64,000 nt of DNA from Sporobacter sp963677825 (GCA_963677825.2 CAXXEF010000001.1:1364001-1428000); one strand, 5' to 3'. Counted from the stretch's first letter, positions 24,266 through 33,024 are shown. Notes: a model not told the origin generated them from the letters alone. A program made the numbers and translations.

Positions 24266-25170
24266 TTAGCCACCCTTTCCTTAAACAGCCAGTCGATCAC
24301 GGCCGCCGCGTCGTACGGCATAGCCGTCGCTTTGTCTCCCAGCTCGACGGGCACAGCAGAATACCCCCCGTGCCCCGGCCACTCCCGGTACTCCTTGTTG
24401 ACGCGGAACAGATGTGCATCATCGTGGGCGTACGTCAGGCGCTCAAACGGCCAGCGGATCACAACCGGCGTATTGAAACCGACGCCGATCTCGAGAAGGC
24501 ACAGCTTATGACCGTTTGTACTTTCAAGCCAGTCGATGTAGCGCGACTGTTCGTCTTTATAGCCCTCAAACGCCCGGAACGCCGTATACAGCGGCGCGCC
24601 GCAGTTCGGGCAGTACGGAATGGCGTCGGGATCCGAGATCATAAAGGTCTCAGAATCGATCAGCGGCAGCAGACGGTCAATGTGCGGCTTGATATCCCAC
24701 GTTTCCCGTGTACACTTGCCCGTGCACCGCAGTCGGTCGTAACTGCCCTGCGCCTCGAAGACGCGTGACATATCGAAGCCCGTGCGCATAAACTGCCGGT
24801 CACAGTTGGATGTGACGGCAAAGTAGTCTTTGTCTCGGACGACGCTGAGCAGCTTCTTATATAGTTCCGACGCCGGGAATACGTGACGGACGAAGTTGAC
24901 GTGCCGGATCAGGTACGCCCACTCTCTCGGCTGCGGCCAGCCATCGTTTTCGTGCTGGAACAGCTCGTACGGATACTGATAGCCCATCGCCGCCATCTCC
25001 GGCTGAAACTGCTTAAACAGCTCCGCGTCAAGATAGCTCAGCCCGGCGGCTGCCGACAAGCCCGCGCCGGCACCAATTAAAATCTTGTCGGATGAATCGA
25101 TCCAGTGCTTCAGCTGTTGCATGTTTTCGGTGAAATCGGTTTCTTGTGGCATGGATTGCTTGCTTGGCAT
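24262..25170 (-). CDS. Class M sirtuin (SirTM-like protein ADP-ribosyltransferase)
   Basis: A 302-residue sirtuin-fold protein. It has the NAD-binding GAGAGLSAAAGL (about 33-44), TSNCDRQF in place of the usual TQNID, and FEAQGSYDRLRC where canonical deacetylases have a catalytic His-Gly; here Q141 replaces the histidine. C149, C153 and a later CPNC form the zinc ribbon. Loss of the histidine is known for SirTM enzymes, which transfer ADP-ribose rather than deacetylate. In Staphylococcus and Streptococcus the SirTM/macrodomain pair sits with a GcvH-like protein and a lipoate ligase; neither is next to this pair, so its target may differ. GGAGG precedes the ATG. Confidence 0.88.
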   Translation of the reverse strand: MPSKQSMPQETDFTENMQQLKHWIDSSDKILIGAGAGLSAAAGLSYLDAELFKQFQPEMAAMGYQYPYELFQHENDGWPQPREWAYLIRHVNFVRHVFPASELYKKLLSVVRDKDYFAVTSNCDRQFMRTGFDMSRVFEAQGSYDRLRCTGKCTRETWDIKPHIDRLLPLIDSETFMISDPDAIPYCPNCGAPLYTAFRAFEGYKDEQSRYIDWLESTNGHKLCLLEIGVGFNTPVVIRWPFERLTYAHDDAHLFRVNKEYREWPGHGGYSAVPVELGDKATAMPYDAAAVIDWLFKERVAK

Positions 25171-25196
25171 ACATTCCTCCGGATTGATCGGTTTCG

Positions 25197-26006
25197 TTAT
25201 TCTGGCTGGCTGACGCGCACATCCAGCTGCGGATACGGGATCGAAATAGCCGCTTCGTCGAAGCGCTTCTTGACCGTTTCGATCACATCAAAATAGACAT
25301 CCCAATAGTCCGCCGAATTAACCCAGACTCTGACCGTATAGGTGACGGCGCTGTCCCCGTGCTCCGACATACGGACAAACGGCGCAGGATCCTCAAACAC
25401 CTTGGGATGATTCATTGCAATCGATGTCAGCACGCCGATAACCTTGTCGGTATCGGCTTCATACGCTGCCGTGAACTGCAAATCCACCCGTCGCGTCGGC
25501 TTTTCCGAATAGTTTGTGACGCTCGCGTTGGATAAGCTGCCGTTCGGGATGCGAATGACCTTGTTGTCGAGCGAAACTAGCTCTGTGTACAGGATCTGGA
25601 TGGCTTCAACCGTACCGCTCTGTCCGGCGGCGTCAATATAGTCGCCGACCTTGAACGGCCGCGTCACAAGGATGAGCACGCCGCCGGCAAAATTCGACAG
25701 CGACCCCTGAAACGCCAGGCCGATCGCCAGGCCGACGGCGCCGAACAGCGCCACAAACGAGGCAGTCGGTATGTCGAGAATGCCGACAATCGCGACAATG
25801 AGCAAGGCTTTGAGTCCGACGCTGACGGTCGACTTCAAAAACGGGCGCAGCGTCGGGTCGACGTGCTTTTTATCCAGAATTCTGTTTAAAAACTTGACGA
25901 TCCCTTTGATGATTAATAAACCGACAATCAGTACAATGAGCGCAAACACAATCTTTTGCACAATAGGCAGAGCGAGGCTGATAAAATCTGGCGTATTATC
26001 TGGCAT
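25197..26006 (-). CDS. mscS: Small-conductance mechanosensitive channel
   Basis: A 269-residue MscS-family channel with three N-terminal helices. The pore helix has the Ala/Gly-rich ASFVALFGAVGLAIGLAFQGSLSNFAGG, and the beta-domain (PFKVGDYIDAAGQSGTVEAI) and C-terminal alpha/beta part follow (ISIPYPQLDVRV at the end). It opens on hypo-osmotic shock. The ATG at 26006 has AAAGGA 9 bases upstream; the longer TTG start (26024) sits inside that ribosome site. It lies 26 bp downstream of the sirtuin's start side, but with its own ribosome site and no functional link to the neighbours that I can see. Confidence 0.92.
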   Translation of the reverse strand: MPDNTPDFISLALPIVQKIVFALIVLIVGLLIIKGIVKFLNRILDKKHVDPTLRPFLKSTVSVGLKALLIVAIVGILDIPTASFVALFGAVGLAIGLAFQGSLSNFAGGVLILVTRPFKVGDYIDAAGQSGTVEAIQILYTELVSLDNKVIRIPNGSLSNASVTNYSEKPTRRVDLQFTAAYEADTDKVIGVLTSIAMNHPKVFEDPAPFVRMSEHGDSAVTYTVRVWVNSADYWDVYFDVIETVKKRFDEAAISIPYPQLDVRVSQPE

Positions 26007-26138
26007 AATAAACGTTCCTTTCAAGCAAGTGAGATATTATTTGATTCCTAGGTTCTTAGTATAATAGTACCATACAGCCGGACAATCAACAAGCCGTCAC
26101 TTTGCGCTGTTTCTCCCATTACTTTTGCCATTTCCGAC

Positions 26139-26172
26139 AAAAACCGCCTGCAGAAATCTGCAGGCGGTTTTT
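26139..26172 (-). terminator. Rho-independent terminator of the metF operon
   Basis: 15-bp stem AAAAACCGCCTGCAG / CTGCAGGCGGTTTTT with an AAAT loop. On the reverse strand the stem itself ends in a T-run, 45 bases after the metF stop. Confidence 0.85.
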
Positions 26173-26216
26173 CATTATTTGTACTACTACCCTGCCGCAA
26201 AACGGCACAGTACTGT

Positions 26217-27098
26217 TTACAGACCGGCTTTGTCGAGGATCTCGGGAACCTTGGATTCCCAGCCCAGTGCCATGATGTGCACGCCCTGGCAGTAATCCTT
26301 ACACTCGCGAATGATGCGCGCAGAGATCTCAACGCCCGTCTCGCCCGACTTCGTCTTCTCTTTGTCGGCTCTGAGCTCTTCGATCATCGAATCCGGCACA
26401 CTGATACCGGCAACGTTGGCATTCATGTATTTAACCATGCCGACGTTCTTCGGGATAACGATACCGAGCTGTACAGGTACGCCAAACTGCTTGGCCTTTT
26501 CCATGAAGGAAATAAACTTCTCCGGCTCATAAACGGCCTGTGTCTGGAAGTATTCCGCGCCAGCCTTGACCTTGGCTTCCATCTTTGCCAGCTGCACGTC
26601 GACAGAGTCGCTGCACGGAGAAACGACGGCGCCCTTAGAGAACGACGGTGCTTCGCCGTCGAGCGCGTTGCCGCCCATGTCCACACCCGATTCCATCAGG
26701 CCGACAAGGTGCAAAAGCGAAACGGAGTCCAGATCGAAAACAGGCTTGGCCTGCGGGTTGTCACCAAGCGTGGTATAGTCGCCTGTGAGGCACAGGAGAT
26801 TCTCAATGCCAAACAGCGCCGCGCTGAGGATATCCGACTGCAGCGCGATGCGGTTGCGGTCGCGGCAGGTCATCTGATAGATGGCGTCAACGCCCATATC
26901 TTTGAGCGCCTTACACGTCGCCAGAGAACCCAAGCGCATAACGGACGACTGGTTGTCCGTCACGTTAACGGCATGGATTCTGCCCTTTAAATAAGTTTCA
27001 ACTTCTTCAAGAAGATGCTCAATATGAAATCCCTTCGGGGGGCCTACTTCCGCAGTAACCGCGAACTCGCCACGTTTAAAAACCTCGGTAAGCTTCAT
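26217..27098 (-). CDS. metF: 5,10-methylenetetrahydrofolate reductase, flavin subunit
   Basis: A 293-residue TIM-barrel flavoprotein with TAEVGPPKGFHIEHLLEE at the start, VNVTDNQSSVMR, QMTCRDRNRIALQSD, LTGDYTTLGD and FQTQAVYEPEKF. These are the motifs of the MetF type found in acetogens and other anaerobes. It reduces methylene-THF to methyl-THF. AAGGAG precedes the ATG. It is the last gene of a leftward operon with metV and a MetV-RnfC fusion, the same gene set as the Acetobacterium rnfC2-metV-metF module, in which MetV supports MetF and RnfC2 adds a further electron-transfer subunit. Confidence 0.93.
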   Translation of the reverse strand: MKLTEVFKRGEFAVTAEVGPPKGFHIEHLLEEVETYLKGRIHAVNVTDNQSSVMRLGSLATCKALKDMGVDAIYQMTCRDRNRIALQSDILSAALFGIENLLCLTGDYTTLGDNPQAKPVFDLDSVSLLHLVGLMESGVDMGGNALDGEAPSFSKGAVVSPCSDSVDVQLAKMEAKVKAGAEYFQTQAVYEPEKFISFMEKAKQFGVPVQLGIVIPKNVGMVKYMNANVAGISVPDSMIEELRADKEKTKSGETGVEISARIIRECKDYCQGVHIMALGWESKVPEILDKAGL

Positions 27099-27162
27099 TT
27101 ATATCGCTCCTTAAATCAAATTATCTTTTGAGAAAAATCACAGCTGGTTCCGTCGGCTTTAA

Positions 27163-27765
27163 TCAGGCGTCCGGATTTCCGTATTTGCGCACCTGCGCCG
27201 GATGCTGCAGCGTTTCAAGCTTGTTCATCTTTTCGAGCTTTCTGTAAATACGCTCCCAGCCGCAGTCCATGTCCTTATCGACCTCGCACTTGCCGTCTTT
27301 ACAGCCGCCGCACTGACCGTTGACGAGGCTCTTCGAGCACGCCGTGATCGGGCAGATGCCGCCGGTGTAGTTGAGGTAGCACTCACCGCACTGGCCGCAG
27401 TCGACCTCCAGCGGCGTCACGCCCTGGAAGCCCGGCAGCGGATACGTATCGCAGCCGGCGTACACACGCTTGTCGTCCAGCAGCTTGGCCGCCGTCTGAA
27501 CGCCGACGCCGCAGGAGAACACGATGACTGTGTCGGCCTCACCGATCTTGTCCATGTGCTTTTTCAGCTGGAGCTTGAGGTTATCGGGATTGCAGATATA
27601 GTCGGTTGTAACGATACCCGTCACGCCGTCGAGCTCTTTTTGCAGCTCTTTGGCTTCCGCCTCGGGGAAGTAGATCTCTTTACAGCCGTGGCAATTGACA
27701 ATGAAGACCTTGCCCTTGGCAAGCGCCTCGATCGTTTCTTTTTGTTTCAGTTGGGTAATCAGCAT
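27163..27765 (-). CDS. metV: MetV, zinc-binding partner of MetF
   Basis: A 200-residue protein of the MTHFR C-terminal-domain type. A cysteine-rich second half (DCGQCGECYLNYTGGICPITAC, then NGQCGGCKDGKCEVDK and MDCGWERIY) binds metal, and the first half has NCHGCKEIYFPEAE. GGGAGG overlaps the end of the RnfC2-type gene and the ATG lies 1 base after its stop. MetV is needed for MetF activity in acetogens. It is strikingly similar to the N-terminal third of the next gene upstream. Confidence 0.9.
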   Translation of the reverse strand: MLITQLKQKETIEALAKGKVFIVNCHGCKEIYFPEAEAKELQKELDGVTGIVTTDYICNPDNLKLQLKKHMDKIGEADTVIVFSCGVGVQTAAKLLDDKRVYAGCDTYPLPGFQGVTPLEVDCGQCGECYLNYTGGICPITACSKSLVNGQCGGCKDGKCEVDKDMDCGWERIYRKLEKMNKLETLQHPAQVRKYGNPDA

Positions 27766-27766
27766 C

Positions 27767-29734
27767 TTATTTACCCTCCCTTATCGCAGTTTTACCAATC
27801 TTGATCATGCGCACGATCGGTATCTTCGACGAACAGATGGTTTCACAGCAGCGGCACTCGATGCAGTCCATGACGTTCTGATCCTTGAAGCCCTGCCAGT
27901 TCTGCGTACCGGCGTACTTGGTGAAGTACAGCGGCTTGAGCTCCATCGGGCAAACGTCGGCGCAGCGGCCGCACTTGATGCAGTTGTCGGGCTCGGATAC
28001 AAGCGTCTCGATGGCGATGATACCGTTGGTGCCCTTGATGACAGGAATATTGAAATCGGTCTGCTCGAAGCCCATCATCACGCCGCCGAGCTTGACGGTC
28101 GTGTCTTCCGGCATGAGGATGCCGCCGCAGTAGTCGATGATCTCCTGCACATTCGTGCCGATCTTGACCATGAAGTTGCCCTTTTTCGCCATACGCTCAC
28201 CAGTGACGGACACAGCGCGCTCGACGAGCGGCATGCCCTTCTGGATCGCGTCAGAGATGGCTTTGACAGTGCTGACGTTGGCGACGATCGCGCCGACGTC
28301 GGCCGGCAATCCGCCGGACGGCACCTGCTTGTTCAGCACGCGCTTGATGAGCATTTTTTCCGCGCCCTGCGGGTACTTTGTCTGCGCGACGTGGACTTCG
28401 ATGTTGTCGATGTCCGCCGTCTTGGCTTCGAGAATCTCGATCGCGTCGGGCTTATTGTCTTCGACGGCGATGATGCCCTTTTCAGCGCCCGATGCTTTCA
28501 GGATTGCTTTCAAACCGTAGATGATATCGTCGGCGTATTCCACCATGACGCGGTGATCCGCCGTCAGCAGCGGCTCGCATTCGCAGCCGTTGAGCAAAAC
28601 GGTATCAACCGGTTTGGGCGGTTTGAGTTTAACAAACGTCGGGAAGCCTGCGCCGCCCATGCCGACGATGCCGCTCTCGCGAACGATATCGACGATTTCG
28701 TCGGGCGTGAGGCTGTCAAGATCGCCGGCCGGCTTGACCGACTCGTGCAGCGTGTCTTTGCCGTCGTTATCAATGACGACCGACATGACCTGAGCGCCGG
28801 TGATCGGATGGCGGCGCGGCTCTACAGCCGTGACCGTACCGCTCACGCTCGAATGGATGTTACTGCTGATGAACCCGTTTGCCTCGCCGATTTTCTGACC
28901 GAGTCCCACCGTGTCGCCCGCGGCGACGATCGGATTGGCGGGAGCGCCGGCGTGCTGAGACATCGGAATAACAACCGTCTTCGGTGCCGGAAAAACCTCC
29001 AGCGCCAGATGCTCGCTGAGCTCCTTACGCTCGTCGGGATGCAGCCCGCCGTAGTAGCCCTCAAAGCGCTTCTCACGGACGGATTTGACGTATTTGCTGA
29101 TGAATTTGTAATTGACCTTCGAGTAGTCGCGCACCTGGGTGGGCAGATTCAGCAGCTCGTCGACCCGGCCTTGTTCGGCCATTTTTTCATAGATCTTCTG
29201 CCAGCCGCAGTCCATGTCCTTGTCGACTTCGCACTTACCGTTTTTCGCGCCCCCGCACTGACCGTTGATGAGGCTCTTGGAGCAATCGACGATCGGGCAG
29301 ATGCCGCCGGTCATGTTCAGATAGCACTGGCCGCACGCGTCGCAGCGCGTGGTCGTCAGCGCCATGCCGTGACGTCCGCGGTACTTGATCGAGTCGGCCG
29401 CGGCGTATACCGGCTGGTCGGCTAAATCGGCTACCGTCTGGATACCAAGGCCGCAGGAAATAACAAAGACATTTCCGGCGTCGTCCGGCAGCTCAGCCGC
29501 GAGCTTTTTCGCCGTCGTCGTTTTATTGCAAAGAAAATCGACCTTTGCACATCCGACGGGCGTTTTGCCCTGCTGCTTGGCAATTTGCTCAAAAGCGGCG
29601 CATTCCGGTTCATCGCCGATCTCAAACTCCTTGAAGCATTTATTGCAGGCAACGACAAATATATTGTCCTTGTCCGCGACGAGCGGGGCTAACTCTTCTT
29701 CTTTTTTAAGCTTAAACTTGGTGTAATCCTCCAA
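27767..29734 (-). CDS. MetV-RnfC2 fusion protein (MTHFR electron-input subunit)
   Basis: About 655 residues. The first 220 are a MetV-like domain (RCDACGQCYLNMTGGICPIVDC, then NGQCGGAKNGKCEVDK and MDCGWQKIYEK). The rest is RnfC-like. It has a barrel-sandwich segment (VVAAGDTVGLGQKIGEANG), the NADH/FMN site (GMGGAGFPTFVK, CECEPLLTADHRVMVEYADDI split as in RnfC/NuoF) and two 4Fe-4S motifs near the end (CIKCGRCADVCP and CIECRCCETIC). RnfC2 accepts NADH electrons for MetF. The TTG at 29734 has GGGGGG 8 bases upstream; an ATG 7 codons earlier (29755) has no ribosome site. It is the first gene of the operon, with a promoter near 29867-29895. Confidence 0.87.
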   Translation of the reverse strand: MEDYTKFKLKKEEELAPLVADKDNIFVVACNKCFKEFEIGDEPECAAFEQIAKQQGKTPVGCAKVDFLCNKTTTAKKLAAELPDDAGNVFVISCGLGIQTVADLADQPVYAAADSIKYRGRHGMALTTTRCDACGQCYLNMTGGICPIVDCSKSLINGQCGGAKNGKCEVDKDMDCGWQKIYEKMAEQGRVDELLNLPTQVRDYSKVNYKFISKYVKSVREKRFEGYYGGLHPDERKELSEHLALEVFPAPKTVVIPMSQHAGAPANPIVAAGDTVGLGQKIGEANGFISSNIHSSVSGTVTAVEPRRHPITGAQVMSVVIDNDGKDTLHESVKPAGDLDSLTPDEIVDIVRESGIVGMGGAGFPTFVKLKPPKPVDTVLLNGCECEPLLTADHRVMVEYADDIIYGLKAILKASGAEKGIIAVEDNKPDAIEILEAKTADIDNIEVHVAQTKYPQGAEKMLIKRVLNKQVPSGGLPADVGAIVANVSTVKAISDAIQKGMPLVERAVSVTGERMAKKGNFMVKIGTNVQEIIDYCGGILMPEDTTVKLGGVMMGFEQTDFNIPVIKGTNGIIAIETLVSEPDNCIKCGRCADVCPMELKPLYFTKYAGTQNWQGFKDQNVMDCIECRCCETICSSKIPIVRMIKIGKTAIREGK

Positions 29735-29832
29735 TTCAATTTCCCCCCTAAACATAAGTACAATGGTTCACTTGCGGATTTTTAAATATTTCGGATTCAC
29801 ACTTCATAAAATACATAAAAATACACAGATCA

Positions 29833-29849
29833 ATTGTAAAGATTACAAT
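29833..29849. promoter_or_regulatory. Palindromic operator candidate for the MetF operon
   Basis: Seven-base inverted repeat ATTGTAA-AGA-TTACAAT lying just downstream of the inferred transcription start. The position suits a repressor. It is shorter than a Rex site and does not match an FNR half-site, so the regulator is unknown. Confidence 0.45.
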
Positions 29850-29866
29850 GCAACACAATACACAAT

Positions 29867-29895
29867 ACCATAAATCGCAGGACTTCTGTAGTCAA
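29867..29895 (-). promoter_or_regulatory. Promoter of the MetV-RnfC2/metV/metF operon
   Basis: Reverse strand TTGACT (29890-29895), 17-base spacer, TATGGT (29867-29872), about 130 bases upstream of the TTG start. Confidence 0.5.
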
Positions 29896-30202
29896 ATATT
29901 ACGATTTATTGTGAAAATACATGGAAGTTTATCAGAAACGGTGCCGGCCGGGCGGAATATTACGCCGCAAAACCCACTGTCTGGATCGTTTTGATGCCTT
30001 TGGTACCTGTTCTTGGTGTGTTGTCGTAATAAACACCCTCAAATTGAAAAGCACTTGGCATCATATTTACCAAAATAATTGACGAACGCAAGATAATAAC
30101 CTATACTTATACTCAAAGATTCGGCAATATCCTACTAAACTATTTGCAAAAGCGGCGGAATTTTCTACAGGTCCGTCGGCATATGAAGGAGGACAAAAAG
30201 GA
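29896..30202. other. Intergenic stretch without a supported gene
   Basis: AT-rich region between the divergent MetF operon and the small zinc-ribbon gene. It holds a 34-codon reverse ORF (29960-30064) with no ribosome site, which may be a gene remnant, and nothing else I can support. Confidence 0.5.
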
Positions 30203-30433
30203 ATGTTTTATTGTACTGATTGCGGACAAAATCTATTATCCGATCTACACGACGAAAGTAAGCTGGTCTGTAAAGGCTGCGGCAAATTGGGCTCAGAGAT
30301 TCGTGAAGAGGTTTTATCTTTGTCGGAAAAAGCATCCGGCGGCGACATCGGTAAAGTCTGCCCGCATTGCGGCGCACCGATCGGAGAGGGCTTCCATTTC
30401 TGCCACACCTGCGGCAAGTCGGTGTCAGACTAG
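30203..30433 (+). CDS. Small zinc-ribbon protein
   Basis: A 76-residue protein with four CxxC knuckles. The first pair is CTDCG and CKGCG (about 4-27), the second CPHCG and CHTCG (about 53-69), giving two zinc ribbons joined by a Ser/Glu-rich linker. AAGGAGG lies about 10 bases before the ATG. It is monocistronic, with a terminator after it. The second ribbon resembles those of the large zinc-ribbon membrane proteins at 14616-17997. Function unknown. Confidence 0.75.
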   Translation: MFYCTDCGQNLLSDLHDESKLVCKGCGKLGSEIREEVLSLSEKASGGDIGKVCPHCGAPIGEGFHFCHTCGKSVSD

Positions 30434-30488
30434 GTCGGCTCGTCCAAACGATATTCCCACGCAGGGGACGTCGAACACTTAAGAACAA

Positions 30489-30525
30489 AACAAGGGGAAC
30501 GCCTGTCGGGCGTTCCCCTTGTTTT
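30489..30525. terminator. Bidirectional terminator
   Basis: AACAAGGGGAACGCC / GGCGTTCCCCTTGTT with a TGTCG-type loop, followed by TTGTTT. It is shared by the zinc-ribbon gene and the convergent glycosidase gene. Confidence 0.85.
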
Positions 30526-30542
30526 GTTTGATCAGGGCGCCG

Positions 30543-31820
30543 TTATTCGTCGAGCGCCGAGGCGTAGTCGGCAATAAAGGCATTGGGCACATACCGCCCG
30601 ATCGGCGTTGTGCTGGAGGGACGCGTGATGATCTCGTCCCGGTAGATCATAAGTGTACTGCTGCCACCGTCGAGATTGGCCGCCTGTACCGCATTGTAGC
30701 GCTCGAAAACGACCGCGCAGTCGGCGACGGTCGCGCCGATGCTGTAGCCGATCTGCCGGCCGTCGATCGTCAGGAAAAAGACGGTCCCGTCGTCGGCCTG
30801 TCCGATGGCCGTACGCGGATTGATACCAAAGCCATCCGAACCTTTGGTGACGTTCTCGCCGTTGATGATCATCGCGGGGATGAATTCGACGGCGTCGCGG
30901 TATAAAACCTCCTGCGTCGACACGCCGACGTACAGACGGTCGTCGGTGCTGAAGCCGATATTCAGATAACCGTGCTTGACCGGCCCGTTGAGCATGATGC
31001 CGTCGGCAATCAACAGCCCGACGACCTGCCCCCCGTTGCCTTTCCATTCCGGATCGGCAAAGCCGCTGGCATTGATGGCTAAAATCGCATTGTTATCACT
31101 GGCGATCTGACTGACGATCTGCCCATGTGTACCAAGCGTTGTAGCAACACCGAGGCGTACCTGCGCGGGGTTTTTAACCATGGCGAGCTTGCCCTCGAAT
31201 CCGTCGCCGACGATACGAACGATCAGGATGCCGTTTTCCGCGTCGACAACGACGACTTCGTCGCCCTGTTTTGTGGTGATACTCGTGCCGTCCTTATCAA
31301 GCCCGGCTTCATTGATCAGCAGCGTTTCGTAGCCGTTGGCCAGCACATCGGGGTTCTGTGCGACGTAGTCGTCGAACGTATCGGCGTCCAGCTCGTCAAA
31401 TAGCTCGAAGAACGCACGCCGCGCGAGCTCCTCATCGCTGATCGGCTCATCGGATGTGGTCGGGTCATCTGAAACGTCCGGCGACGTTGACGGCGACGGC
31501 TCCCAACTGCTTTGCAGCTGCTGCTGTTCTTCGATAAAGGCGTTTTTTCTGTCCATGACCTCGTCGATAACCGACCGGGGTATGATCAGCGTAGCCAACC
31601 ATTTATGCGTAAATGTATCCATTGCTGTTTCTATGTAGATGTCCCGCCATTTTTTGACGAACGGGATATTGGAAAAAACGGCCGTGCAGTACAGGCCGAT
31701 CAAAGCGGCAAGCACAATCCCGATAATGGCTAATCTTTTTCTCGGATTTCTGCGTGCCTGTTTTTTCTTTTTTGGTTTCCTTGAGCCGAATATGACGAGT
31801 TTTCTCGACTTTTCTTTCAT
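30543..31820 (-). CDS. Membrane-anchored phosphodiester glycosidase (NAGPA-domain) protein
   Basis: A 425-residue protein. The N-terminus is very basic (RKPKKKKQARRNPRKR), one membrane helix lies at about 28-50 and a Ser/Pro/Asp-rich linker follows near 105-125. The C-terminal NAGPA domain has LAINASGFADPEWKGNGG, GINPRTAIGQADDG, FFLTIDGR and AANLDGGSSTLM, the family signatures. NAGPA-type enzymes cleave phosphodiester-linked sugars; bacterial members are often tied to exopolysaccharide or wall teichoic-type polymers. It is outward-facing and monocistronic. The substrate is inferred only at that level. Confidence 0.87.
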   Translation of the reverse strand: MKEKSRKLVIFGSRKPKKKKQARRNPRKRLAIIGIVLAALIGLYCTAVFSNIPFVKKWRDIYIETAMDTFTHKWLATLIIPRSVIDEVMDRKNAFIEEQQQLQSSWEPSPSTSPDVSDDPTTSDEPISDEELARRAFFELFDELDADTFDDYVAQNPDVLANGYETLLINEAGLDKDGTSITTKQGDEVVVVDAENGILIVRIVGDGFEGKLAMVKNPAQVRLGVATTLGTHGQIVSQIASDNNAILAINASGFADPEWKGNGGQVVGLLIADGIMLNGPVKHGYLNIGFSTDDRLYVGVSTQEVLYRDAVEFIPAMIINGENVTKGSDGFGINPRTAIGQADDGTVFFLTIDGRQIGYSIGATVADCAVVFERYNAVQAANLDGGSSTLMIYRDEIITRPSSTTPIGRYVPNAFIADYASALDE

Positions 31821-32139
31821 ATGTTCGTTCCCAGCTTCATTTAGATTCTGATCCTGTGATTCGGCGCGCTAATATAACCGCGTCTCCTATTATAAGTTCT
31901 TAAGCGTGGAAAATGAAGAGTAAATTCTTTTTTTCATGAAATTTTTCCTTTTTTTGCTACCGGGCCGCTTGATTGCGCCGCGCAACGCCCGTCTATTTTG
32001 CGCGGCAATCCTATCTGCGGTTTGTCCTTATCGTTATACAGCAGCGCTTGATGACAGGCTTTTACACGTCAAACCAGAACACGGGTACTTACAAGCTGTT
32101 CTTTAGACGCACGAATTAAAGAGACGTTCCATTAAGCAC
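31821..32139. other. Intergenic stretch, probable promoter of the glycosidase gene
   Basis: No coding region is supported. On the reverse strand TATAAT occurs at about 31887-31892 with only a poor -35 (TTCATT), a likely promoter for the leftward glycosidase gene. The rest, including T-rich runs near 31930-31960, shows nothing I can name. Confidence 0.4.
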
Positions 32140-32175
32140 AAAACACCCTGAAGCCGATCGGCTTCAGGGTGTTTT
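32140..32175. terminator. Strong terminator after the SDR gene
   Basis: 16-bp perfect stem AAAACACCCTGAAGCC / GGCTTCAGGGTGTTTT with a GATC loop, T-runs on both sides. Confidence 0.85.
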
Positions 32176-32196
32176 CTTGATAGCATCGAACGTTGA

Positions 32197-33024
32197 TCAG
32201 TCGCCCCAGGCGTTGCCGGCGCCGGACACAGCCGCGCCGCACGGATCGACGACGAGCGCGCCGCCGTCCACGTTGATGATGGTGCCTGTAATAAAAGACG
32301 AATCATCGCTGGCAAGGAAGACCACCGCGCCGGACACTTCGCTCGGCAGCGCCGGGCGATTGAGCGGCAGGTGTTGCGTCAGCGTGTTGAGCGCACCGGC
32401 AATATCGGTGTTAAGCGCCTCGGCAAGGCCGGCCATCGAATGCTCGAGCATTTCCGTTTTGATCGGGCCGGGCGCAACGACGTTGACGCGGATATTGAAC
32501 TTACCGTAATCGAGCGCGGTCGCGTTCGTCAGGCCGATCAGGCCGGACTTCGACGCGCTGTACGCAGGCATCGCCGGGATATTGCGTACTGCCGCGAGCG
32601 ACGCGATATTGATGATCGAGCCGCCGCCGTTTTTAATCATGTTGGGAATCGCAGCCTTCATCGTAAGCATCGGGCCGGTCAGGTTGATGGTAATAACCTT
32701 ATTCCACTGCTCAAGCGGGATATCGACAACCGTAGCCGCCGGATCGATACCGGCGTTGTTGACGAGCACGTCGATCTTGCCGCCGCCGAGCTCAATAGTC
32801 GCGTCGACCATCGCCTGCGCCTGCGCGGGATCCGATACGTCGCCCTTGAACGGAATAACCGTACCTTCAGGCAGACCAGCCGCGACCTTTTCGAGCAGCT
32901 CTAAGCGCCGGCCGGTAATGACGACCTTCGCGCCCTCTTCAACAAATCTTCTCGTAAATTCGGCGCCGAGACCGGTACCGCCACCTGTGATCAGCGCAAC
33001 TTTTCCTTTTAAGCGACCATCCAT
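32197..33024 (-). CDS. Short-chain dehydrogenase/reductase (FabG-like)
   Basis: Classical SDR of 275 residues. GGGTGLGAEF binds the NAD(P) cofactor, NNAG stabilises the fold and the catalytic Tyr-x3-Lys is in YSASKSGL, with the upstream Ser in NIASLAAV. The nearby R in ITGRRLELL suggests NADP(H). A glycine- and alanine-rich C-terminal tail (CGAAVSGAGNAWGD) extends beyond the usual 250-residue length. AGGAGG lies 9 bases before the ATG. It is monocistronic. It reduces or oxidises a hydroxyl/keto substrate that cannot be named from sequence. Confidence 0.88.
   Translation of the reverse strand: MDGRLKGKVALITGGGTGLGAEFTRRFVEEGAKVVITGRRLELLEKVAAGLPEGTVIPFKGDVSDPAQAQAMVDATIELGGGKIDVLVNNAGIDPAATVVDIPLEQWNKVITINLTGPMLTMKAAIPNMIKNGGGSIINIASLAAVRNIPAMPAYSASKSGLIGLTNATALDYGKFNIRVNVVAPGPIKTEMLEHSMAGLAEALNTDIAGALNTLTQHLPLNRPALPSEVSGAVVFLASDDSSFITGTIINVDGGALVVDPCGAAVSGAGNAWGD

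Noticed and set aside
27695..29425. 576-codon open frame on the plus strand opposite the MetV-RnfC2 gene
   Set aside because: It is the antisense shadow of a well-supported gene with clear domains. Its product has no recognisable motif, is rich in Arg/Asp/His/Val as expected of antisense codons, and has no ribosome site.
29960..30064. 34-codon reverse ORF in the gap after the MetF operon promoter
   Set aside because: No ribosome site, no recognised family and no terminator; could be a gene remnant but cannot be supported as a gene.
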